A model generated the notes under the pieces. The model worked only from the letters and a program-made list of their open reading frames with translations, did no database searches and was not told where the DNA came from. Shown here one piece after another: positions 56,087 to 64,000 of a stretch of DNA of 64,000 nucleotides. The stretch comes from Phytophthora colocasiae (Eukaryota; Oomycota; Peronosporomycetes; Peronosporales; Peronosporaceae), in assembly GCA_018806915.1 (NCBI GenBank), contig JAGKQI010000103.1:310001-374000 (forward strand), read 5' to 3'. How positions within the stretch are numbered: position 1 is the first letter of the stretch; each line of letters begins with the position of its first letter. Position numbers and translations under genes: made by a program.

Positions 56087-56729
56087 CGCCCTTCCGCCGA
56101 TTGCAGACTGCCAAATAGCTCAAAAGACGGCGGAATATGTAACCACCAAGATCCTGCACCAAAATGGCTCGAGGTCGCCAAGTTATTCTTATCGCATGCG
56201 TCGTAGCATTACCGTTGACGAGTTTGCGTCTTGCAAGTACATTACCCAAGCGAGAAGAGGCCCAAGTCCAGAAGCCACCATGCTACACGACCCCAGCTCG
56301 AGATGGTCTTCCTTAACGGAAACGTGCAACAACTGAGTTGAGGCGCGTGCCAGCAAAGCCGTCACCACGGACCATGCACACACTCGCGTACTTCGTTCAC
56401 AACCTATGGCGATGCGTCACCATGAGCGATGTGGTGCCTTCTTTTCTGTTGAGGTTAGGGCTCGTTCACAGGGACCACCTCTATACTGTGTCTTCTATAA
56501 ACTAATAATGAAGAGACACGGTACTTTTGACTCTAACAAATAATGTACTAAAATGTCTGTGACATCAGTACGATGAATGGCAGCGGCAATTCTAGACTAC
56601 GTTTCTGAATGCCGCATACTATTTTCTAGTGAGTAGCTATCTACTTTCTTAAACATTAATCTTACTTCTTCTTTTTCTCTCTTCTACCCTACTTCCTTCA
56701 AGCTGCGCCCAAGTTCCTCACAACAGGTT

Positions 56730-57707
56730 ATGAGCCCTCAGCAAGCCTCAAGTGACGACTTCCCCCGACTCTCTGGTGCTAAGAATTTCGACGTCTGGAA
56801 GGCCCGAGTCAGTGCATCGCTCGATGGCAAGCATCTGCTCGGTTTCGTCACCAAGAAGGATTACAATGGGGTCAGTGAAGACGAAGATGAAGACTCCGAC
56901 GACGACCTGGCTGAGTCCGACGACGACGAAGCTGCCTCCAAGCCAAGTTCTCCGGCTGGCATCGACTCGGATGAGGTCGACTTCGAGGACAGCTCGGATG
57001 AGCTGCAGCCCAGCGACGAAGACGACACTCCGCCATCAAAGAAAACCAAGCGCGCTGATCTTCCCATCGTTCGCCCGTTTGCTGAGCGCGACGCCAGCCG
57101 GGATCGTAAACAAGTCAAGCGACGCAAGCCTACACCGCCGTCTGCTCGACACCTTCGTCGTATGGAAGCGCAAACCAAGGCTTTCCTGATGAAGACGATG
57201 GATGATACTCATATCCGTCTTGTCAAGAACCTGACAACGGCCTTCGACATCTTTCAGGCCATCTGTACCAAGTACGAGGGTGCAGCCTTTCATGGCGACC
57301 CCTACTTCATCCAGCACTTCCTTATGGAGATCAAGTATGAAGAAGGCGGTGATCTGACCAGCTTCTTCCTTGAGCTAGAAAACGCGATGAAAGCCGCGTC
57401 TGAAGCAACCGAGTCTCCCTTGACCGATGGGCAGAAGTCATTATACCTGTTCCACTCGATGCCAAAGACTTGGAAGGATGATCTCCGAGTTTGGAAAGGT
57501 GTGCGGAAGTATATCCCGTATGATGAACTCAAGATGAGTATTGAGACCAAGGTTCGCGAGATCCAAGCTCAAGAACGTTACAGCCGCATCAAAGGGACAC
57601 CTGAGAGTCAAGCAACTCAGGCTGAACGGGCTCTCATTGCTCCTTCTCAGGATTCCGCGTTGGCCGCTCAAGCATCTGTCCCAGTTGATGTCTGCAGCTA
57701 CTGTCAG
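56730..57707 (+). pseudogene. Copia gag, truncated by a Gypsy insertion
   Basis: Starts at an ATG (MSPQQASSDDFPRLSGAKNF) and is open for 326 codons with no break. Gag blocks match the Copia relic at 21555-23571: LDGKHLLGFVTKKDYNGV, QTKAFLMKTMDDTHIRLVKN, FHGDPYFIQHFLMEIKY and KSLYLFHSMPKTWKDDLR (UBN2/gag-polypeptide type). An acidic low-complexity stretch lies at residues 50-105. The sequence stops resembling gag right after the first half of the zinc knuckle (CSYC), where a TGTGGTGG start of other repeat sequence follows; the frame then runs by chance to a stop at 57872. The rest of the Copia element would be beyond the window if the insertion is simple. Confidence 0.8.
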
Positions 57708-58449
57708 TGTGGTGGAGCGGATCTGGCCAAAATCCGGTTGAGGCCGATCGCGACCGCCACTTGCGCCCAGACACCGACTAACGGAGGGGGTCCCCCGAGG
57801 ATCCGTGATCTTGTTGCGTGTAGTGTTCACCTTGTGTACCCGTCGGTAGGCGGGTTACGCTCTTCCAGGTAACTTCTGAAGATGTCTTGGGACGAGAAGA
57901 AGGTCTTGGGTGACGCAGGGGTTTGAGGCGGCGTGGAAGTTCTTCACTCCACCTCGGGGTACTTGATCCCGGTCGTAGGCGAGTTCTCGAGCCTTGATCC
58001 GGGTGCCTGGTTCTTGATCCAGGTCTTCCAATAGTCCAATGTTCGGGATTCGGTCCCTTCCTTTCCGTTGTTTTCCGCTTCCGATAGCGGGGGTCTTGAG
58101 GGCGAGATTCGACGGGATCCTTAGGCTAAACAACCAATTCCTTCCGATCCGATGTATGCACTTAAAGGATAGTTCACTAGATAGGCAAAGCTGGCCAATA
58201 TATTATCCAGACTTAACCGCTATACTAGGTCACGTATCCTTACCTTCCTGACGCTTGTAGGGCCAATGTAGTTCCCGGTTCCAAGCGTAGCGAAGACACT
58301 TGAGTGGTTCAGGGCAAATTCGATTCTGTTTATGGTTATTCCTATGCCTACTAATCCCATCCTGATTTACTATCCTACGATCACATGACACTGGCTACAT
58401 AGCTGATCCCTAGCTTGGTTCCCCTAACCCTGATCTTGAACCGATTCCG

Positions 58450-58564
58450 TACTTAGCCGAAGCTTGATCTCGTACTTAACCGAAGCTTGATCTCGCACTT
58501 AACCGAAGCTTGATCTCGCACTTAACCGGAGCTTGATCTCGTACTTAATCGGGACTTGATCACT
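58450..58564. repeat. 23-bp tandem repeat, about five copies
   Basis: Units tacttaaccgaagcttgatc+tcg start at 58450, 58473, 58496, 58519 and 58542, with few changes. They lie in the putative LTR/untranslated part of the Gypsy element. Single-digit copy number and no spacers exclude a CRISPR array. Confidence 0.85.
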
Positions 58565-58840
58565 GCCTGATCCCGCTTGGTGATCCTTCATAGAATCCGG
58601 ATCAGGCCACAAGAAGAGTCTGCGCCGCGCCTGGGGTTGACCTTGATCCGGAGCTGATCTCGTACTTATACGGGAGAGGATCATTGCGCGATCTTGCGTG
58701 ATCTCGCTTCGTCGCCGCCCGGGGAAGTTGGATCGTGCTGTTAGAGGCTTCGGGGCGCCAAGGTAAGCTGATCATGCTCACTTGGGGACCCGTCATCGTT
58801 GATCGCGCGAGAACATCCTTGATTTCCCCATTCTTCCTCC

Positions 58841-58899
58841 GGCAGGATTCGGATCACCCACGAACACCACGGCAGGATTCGGATCACCCACGAACACCG
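58841..58899. repeat. 30-bp direct duplication
   Basis: GGCAGGATTCGGATCACCCA and the ten following bases occur at 58841 and again at 58871 with nearly no change. Confidence 0.8.
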
Positions 58900-59180
58900 C
58901 TCCACCTGCTTCTTCGCCGGTGTCTCCATTGCCTGTTCCCGGCGGGACCCATCGTGCCTTCGTCTGATTCGACCCAGATCTGGCGATCACAGGTCCCCCC
59001 TGTCGCTCGTTCCGACTCTATTCGGGTTCGTGGCTGACATCGCCTCTCCGGGAAAAATTTTCGTCCGCTTCACCACATCCGCCCCCAGCACGTAAGTTGA
59101 GCTGCCGCAGCTCACTTCGGGTTTATTTCCACATTCACCACCTGGAACACAAGTCGTTCAAGCGCCACCACTTTCTCGAA

Positions 59181-61985
59181 ATGTCCGATCCGCCTTCCTC
59201 GCCCCCCTTGACGCCGAGGACGCCCTCGAGCGAACACTCGCTCCGATCCGCCCGATCCACGGCCTCCCGCTTCTCAACCCCCGGGGTAAACCCTGAGCTG
59301 GTCACCTTGCAAGCGAGGCTGGCCCATAGCCAACGGATGCGCGAGACCTTGAGCCGCGATCGGGACCACCTGGACGACACCGTTCGCCGGTTGCGATCGG
59401 ACATGGAGGATATGGAGCGCTTCCGGGACGACCAAGCGGAGGAGATTTTGCGGCTGAACGCCGAAATCGTTCATCTGCGATCGGGAACCGGAGATGCTAT
59501 CGGTGGGGACGCGATCGCCGCCTTGCAGGATCAGCGGGCCCAGCACGACGCCGAACGACGGGAGTCTGAGCAGCGACTGGCCCGGATCCAGACGCGGCTA
59601 GACTCTGCGCTCGAGGATCTCGACTTCCGGCTGGCCGAACTTCGCATAGCCGGGGAGACGGAGATTGAACTCCGGGATGAGCTTCAGGATCGCGAACGGG
59701 AGCTCGCCGCCGTGCGTCATGACCTGGCCCTCACTCAGCGTAGCCTTGAGCGCTGGCAGAGGAACGATTCCTCCCAAGGCCCACAAGCGGCTATGGCCAT
59801 GCCTGCTGATCAGACTCGCCCGACGGCAGAGGCAGCTCGGTTAAGGTTGGAGTTAACGCGGACCCAAGCGGAGTTGCTCGCCGCTCGAGCCGAAGTAGCG
59901 TATCTGGAACGCGAGGCAGAGGATCACCAGGTTGAACTGGCTCGGGCACACCTCGCCTTGGAGGACGTATCCGCCCCGGATTCTCGCGCTCCGCCTCTAG
60001 GTGCAACCGCCGATGCCGCCGCCGTATCCAGCCTGGAGCAAGATCTGGCAGACGCCTTGGGAAATCTGGAAATAATCCAGCACGATCGGGACTAGCTCTC
60101 CGTCCAGCATCGTGCCGCCATTGCCGAGCGGGATCAGGCCGTCGCAGACCTGGATCAGGCCCGCCTCGACCGGGATCAGGCAATGCAAGATCTCAATCGA
60201 GTAACGGCAGACCGTGATCGAATCCAGGTCGACCTGGACGATGCCACCCAAGATCGTTTGTCTGCCCTCGCAGACCTTGACGTGGCTCGTTCCGCCCGGG
60301 ATGCGGCGACACAGGAGCTCGACCAACTCCAGCGACAGAACGCGGAGCTTCGACAGGCTCACCAAGAGCTGGATGCTGATTATGCCGAAGCCGAGCAACA
60401 GCTGCACCACGCCGAGGATTCCTCTGCTCGGTTGTCCTCGTGGATCGCGGATCGACGGGCGGCTCGTGCCACCAAAAGATCTCGAAGCGCCTCCGCTTCC
60501 CCGGCCGTTCCTCCTTCCTCACGCAAGCGTCCGGCTCGGAGCACCTCAGCTCCCCGTGATCTAAAACCTGCAGCTACCGAAGCTCCCGGGTCAACCCAGC
60601 CTGTCACACCCACGGTGGTCCCGACCCCGGCAGGATCAACGGCGAGTCCGCTGGATCTGTTGGCGGATCAAGCTTCTGGGCAAGCCGGAGGGGAGGAAAC
60701 CGACACTCCAGCCCCTGATCCGACCCCAGCGCCTACGGATCAGTCCGGATCACTTCCCGCCGAGGGTGGTTCGCCGGATGAGGACGAGGAAGACTCCGAC
60801 TACGATCCCCAGCACCCATTCTCGTCGCCGTCCGAAGAGGACGGAAGTCCAGAACCCAGCAATGGAGCTAGTTCTGAAGCCGAATCGGAACGCTCCAACG
60901 AGGCGGAGGACTCCGAGGATGATGATATTTTACACATGAGCCGCCAACGATCTATCTCGACGCACCGGCGCGAGTCTGGTCAGGTTCCGAGATCCGGACC
61001 TTCTGGCACCCGTGGATCGGGGTCTCCGGACGGCTCAAGCCCATCTCCAGATGGATCAGGCCCGCCGTCTCCAGGATCACCTCCGGGTTCCCCGTCACCG
61101 CCGCCACCTCTTTCCGGCGGTTCCTCGCCCCCCGGGCTCCGACCACCCCTGTTCCCGGTCGCCTCTTTCATTCCAGGGTACGATCGGCAGCGTACCTCCG
61201 CGGCTGCTGACATCGTGCCGTGGGATCCGCAGGTGATCGGGCAGTATTCGATCGTGGGTCTGATCGCCAGTTCTCTGGGCAAACGGTTGTTGATCCCTTC
61301 GGGTTGGCTGTTCCCTTCCCAGATACAGGCTGGGCCTGCACCGACCCCCCGCACCGAATACCTCCACGAGTTGATCACGGGCGTGAACGTGCTTGATCTG
61401 CTGGCTCTGGAGCCGTGGAACGACTTCACGAACCCGGGTCCCCTTACGTTCGACCTCGATCTGCATGAGAGGGAGGGAACACCCCTCGCGGCCGTGGCCG
61501 CCACCTATCGCGTTCTGGAGGAACGGCACCGTCAAGCATTTTGGGAGGCCACCCACAACCTCGAGATCACCTCTGCCATGCAGGATGCGGATCTTGAACT
61601 GCAGCGGTATTACGTTGCTCGCGAGGCCCGGCGGAGTCGGGCTGGGTCTGCTTGGCGCCGATTCCTCGCCTCCTTCCCCGCCATAATGCGCGATCAGTGG
61701 TTCGATCTCGACATCCTGCTGGATCCGTTCTTCCTTCACCTCCCCATTCCGTCGGTGGATGTGGTTCGTTGGTATCCCGGCGTGGTCTCTCGGCGTGCCA
61801 ACCTGGCGGATCCCAACGCGAACGTCCCAGAGCCGGCGAACCTGATCGAGGCTCTGGAGGAGTGTGACGAGGCGGATCCGTGGCGTAACCAGTATCGGCA
61901 AGACCCGGTCAACCATCCCGCTACCAGGATTCCCCGACTTATCGGCAAGTTCAATCCCCCTCCCGCTGGGGCCGCTTCTCCGTAA
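59181..61985 (+). pseudogene. Antisense coiled-coil ORF of the Gypsy element, one internal TAG
   Basis: From the ATG at 59181 (MSDPPSSPPLTPRTPSSEHS) the same frame runs to the stop at 61985, 934 residues, broken only by TAG at 60093-60095 (codon 305), where the repeat context (HDRD*LSVQ, compare ERDQAVADLDQ) suggests a mutated CAG. The first 430 residues are a continuous coiled coil, followed by a basic patch (KRSRSASAS), a Pro/Ser/acidic linker, and a compact helical C-terminal domain of about 200 residues (FPVASFIPGYDRQRT .. QRYYVAREARRSRAGS .. DPFFLHLPIPSVDVVRWYPG) that could be capsid-like. No zinc knuckle or protease is seen. Its strand is opposite to pol. Confidence 0.65.
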
Positions 61986-62330
61986 ATCGTGCCACTTCGA
62001 TCACCTGCTCGAGGCTTCCCCCCGAGCCCGGATTCGGAACCCCATCCAGGGCCGTTCTGCATTCTTCCATCTCCATTCGTAACTCCCATAATCTCCACTC
62101 GTAATTCTCGTATTCTCCATTCCCACAGTCATTCCATCGTACTCCATCATTTTGAGAATGTGATCCCCTTTCATCTCCATCTCGACATCCCGGATCACCA
62201 TCTTCCAGCGTCAAATTCCCTACGTACATGCACATACACAAATGTAAAACTCTCGCTCTGATCTGGATTCTCCTCCACATCAGCTTCCTCGATCACGGCG
62301 AGGCAACCCTGTCACCTCGCCTGACTCTCC
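61986..62330. other. Junction between antisense ORF and pol
   Basis: 345 bases between the 3' ends of two convergent ORFs. Contains near-repeated CTC(C)AT/CCATAATCTCCACTCGTAAT-type sequence at 62068-62125. No LTR boundary is visible here, which argues that both ORFs belong to one element. Confidence 0.5.
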
Positions 62331-64000
62331 TTACACCTCTTCATGTGACTGCATCACGCCGAATCGGTTCCGATTAGCGTGGTCACGTAGGAACGCGCTC
62401 AGTATGGCCCCACAGTTAAGATCAGCTTCGTCGACCCACGTTGGCTCATCATAACCGACCCAGTGCACTAGAAATTCGCGATAGATCCGGCCGTAGCGAG
62501 TTCGTTTCCCACTTCGCATGTCCGAGATCCGTTCAACTTCGTACTCATCGGTATCCAGATCCGGGACCCAACTGTCTTCCGGAAGGAGGATCTCATCGAA
62601 ATCGAGCCGATCTGCTTCATCCACCGTCAACTCGATCCGCGGTCGATCCGGGAAATTCCGTACCAGCTTTAGCTTAGAAACATGGACCACCGGGAAGATA
62701 TGGTAATCAGATCCCGCGATCTCCAGCTTGATCGTGAATTCATTGAGCTTCTCTGCAACACGGAACGGGCCGTGCCAGAGGTGAGCGAGTTTAAGTGCAT
62801 ACCCTTCCTTCACACGATCTAGGTATAGCCAAACACGTGATCCAGCTTCGATCTGATGCGGATCGACGTCCTCATTGTGTCGATCAGCTCGGTCCGCAAT
62901 CGCCTCTCGCAGCCTAGCGTTGACCTGTTCTCTCGACTGCTGGTAGTATCTCTGAACGCGATATCTCCATCGTCTTGGATCGCGGTCATGGCGCCTGGTC
63001 GACCCGATCGGGATCGTCGCTTCCAACGTCGATCTCGGGTCCCATCCGTGTACCAAATAGTGAGGGGTATCTCCCCGGACCCGATCGTGAGCCGTGTTAA
63101 TGGCGAAAGTCAATCTCTCCGCATATTCATCCCAGTCCTTTTGATCGAGATCTTGAACATACATCTTGATTGCCCTAGTGGCCGTTTGCACCATCCGTTC
63201 CGCAGTCCCATTGGCCTGTGGTCGGTAGGCCATCGTCGCCCGTTGTCGTTGCCCCAGGATCCTATTAAACGATCTGAAGAAGTCGGACATGAAGCCCGGC
63301 TCTCGATCGTGCCTGATCATCTCGCTAGCGCCAAATCTGCGGAACACGCATTCTTCATAAGATTCCGCGACGGTCTGGGCCGATCGGGAGGAACTAGCCT
63401 TTGCGATCACATATCCCGTGAACAGATCCACCCAGATCAGCAGTTCAGTATTGCCTTTGTTGGATCTGGGCAGAGAGGGTATGTGATCCATCGCTATGAT
63501 CTGGAATGGGTATGTAGCTTGCAGATTCCCAGGTGACTCGCCTCGGATCGTGGGTCTCCCTCTTCCGGTCTCACAGTCTACACACTCGCCTACGTATCGC
63601 TGCACACTCCGATATAATCCCCTCCAGTGGAAATGATCTCGGATCCGCTGATAAGTGCGTCCGATCCCTTGATGTCCCCCTTCCAGAGTCGTATGGTAGT
63701 GGTGGAGGACATCCTGCTGTAGCGTTTCTGGAACCACGAGTCTCATCAGACGGTCGCGATCACCTCTTGATCTCGGCCCTGGTGGGCAATAAAACAACAG
63801 ATCCTGTTCATCTACCTCGTACTCGGAAGCGATCTTGGCGTAGGATACAGCCTCGGCTCGAGTAAGATCCGCGATCTGCCCAGCCAGGTACTTCTTTAGT
63901 CCGGCGATCCAGACCTCCTCGTCCTGGGCTCGCCTGATCCGATCCACTCGCATCTCCCGGATCAGTTCCTCTCGCAGGACGGCGGCATCGGGTCGTGTTC
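62331..64000 (-). CDS. Gypsy Pol C-terminus: integrase with chromodomain (partial)
   Basis: Open to the window edge, so the N-terminal protease, reverse transcriptase and RNase H lie outside. The HHCC zinc region reads HHYHTTLEGGH .. CVDC. The integrase core has the acidic triad: D in IIAMDHIPSLPRSN, D in IRHDREPGFMSDFF and E in YRPQANGTAERMVQ. A GPF-type C-terminal domain (LAHLWHGPFRVAEKLNEF) and a chromodomain follow, with FLVHWVGYDEPTWV close to the end; this set defines chromoviral Ty3/Gypsy elements, whose chromodomain steers insertion to particular chromatin. No stop or frameshift is present in the visible 540-odd codons. Product would act in the nucleus, inserting new cDNA copies. Confidence 0.92.
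   Translation of the reverse strand, partial: TRPDAAVLREELIREMRVDRIRRAQDEEVWIAGLKKYLAGQIADLTRAEAVSYAKIASEYEVDEQDLLFYCPPGPRSRGDRDRLMRLVVPETLQQDVLHHYHTTLEGGHQGIGRTYQRIRDHFHWRGLYRSVQRYVGECVDCETGRGRPTIRGESPGNLQATYPFQIIAMDHIPSLPRSNKGNTELLIWVDLFTGYVIAKASSSRSAQTVAESYEECVFRRFGASEMIRHDREPGFMSDFFRSFNRILGQRQRATMAYRPQANGTAERMVQTATRAIKMYVQDLDQKDWDEYAERLTFAINTAHDRVRGDTPHYLVHGWDPRSTLEATIPIGSTRRHDRDPRRWRYRVQRYYQQSREQVNARLREAIADRADRHNEDVDPHQIEAGSRVWLYLDRVKEGYALKLAHLWHGPFRVAEKLNEFTIKLEIAGSDYHIFPVVHVSKLKLVRNFPDRPRIELTVDEADRLDFDEILLPEDSWVPDLDTDEYEVERISDMRSGKRTRYGRIYREFLVHWVGYDEPTWVDEADLNCGAILSAFLRDHANRNRFGVMQSHEEV

Larger units (their letters stand above)
57708..64000 (-). mobile_element. Ty3/Gypsy chromovirus-like element, partial, with antisense ORF
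   Basis: From the break in the Copia gag to the window edge. Pol, with integrase and chromodomain, runs on the minus strand off the right edge. Downstream of pol (lower coordinates) a long ORF lies on the opposite strand, then about 1.4 kb of non-coding, repeat-bearing sequence that may be the 3' LTR and polypurine region (a TGTGGTGG start at 57708, pyrimidine-rich stretch near 58816-58840). LTR limits are not proven because the second LTR is outside the window. Confidence 0.65.

Noticed and set aside
57708..57872. C-terminal 55 codons of the Copia gag ORF as genuine gag
   Set aside because: They follow the repeat break and lack the second half of the zinc knuckle; the frame is open by chance.
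58450..58564. CRISPR-like repeat array
   Set aside because: Contiguous 23-bp units with no spacers in a eukaryotic retroelement.
1..64000. RxLR or Crinkler effector genes, expected in Phytophthora transposon islands
   Set aside because: I found no ORF with a signal peptide followed by RxLR-EER or LFLAK-type motifs.

Overview
The window looks like a piece of a Peronosporales oomycete genome, most likely Phytophthora. The evidence is one gene that fuses a seven-helix receptor to an inositol-phosphate phosphatase (a fusion type known from oomycetes), two proteins of the oomycete 'WRKY19-like' Cys/His-repeat family, short GT-AG introns of about 60-100 nt in compact genes, an initiator/FPR-like promoter motif, and dense Copia, Gypsy and Harbinger-type transposons. 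The species call is inference; no rRNA or tRNA marker was found. Several ORF starts suggested by simple six-frame translation are non-ATG, so starts and exon joins below were rebuilt from the sequence; each join keeps frame and uses GT..AG.

Layout. 0.6-4.2 kb: GPCR-INPP receptor-phosphatase (+, five exons). 4.2-7.9 kb: gene-poor, with a perfect 24-bp-arm palindrome. 7.9-9.6 kb: first Cys/His-repeat protein (+). 9.7-29.3 kb: a transposon island. It holds a 959-bp TIR element, a decayed plant-type PIF/Harbinger element with a NAM-like partner, two TAA-flanked Harbinger elements (one nearly intact), a Copia relic split by a 445-bp MITE, and a 1.78-kb element with perfect 46-bp TIRs that carries a SET-domain relic. 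30.2-31.8 kb: second Cys/His-repeat protein (+). 32.2-56.0 kb: a compact gene island, mostly minus strand: a possible PP1-docking protein, START-FYVE protein, long coiled-coil protein, neutral ceramidase, double-DEP protein (+), JEN/SHS-type carboxylate transporter, PH-PIP kinase of Fab1/PIKfyve type, and an NHE-type Na+/H+ exchanger. 56.7-64.0 kb: a Copia gag relic broken by a Ty3/Gypsy element whose pol (minus, running off the window) is followed by a long antisense coiled-coil ORF.

How the genes relate. No operon logic applies. Several single-copy genes act on membrane lipids or lipid signalling (inositol polyphosphate 5-phosphatase fused to a receptor, PIP kinase, FYVE/START protein, ceramidase, DEP protein), alongside two transporters. 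Whether this clustering is more than chance cannot be judged from one window. Most transposon genes are broken, many by single C-to-T-type nonsense changes, but one Harbinger nuclease reads through intact and one element has identical TIRs, so part of the island is young.
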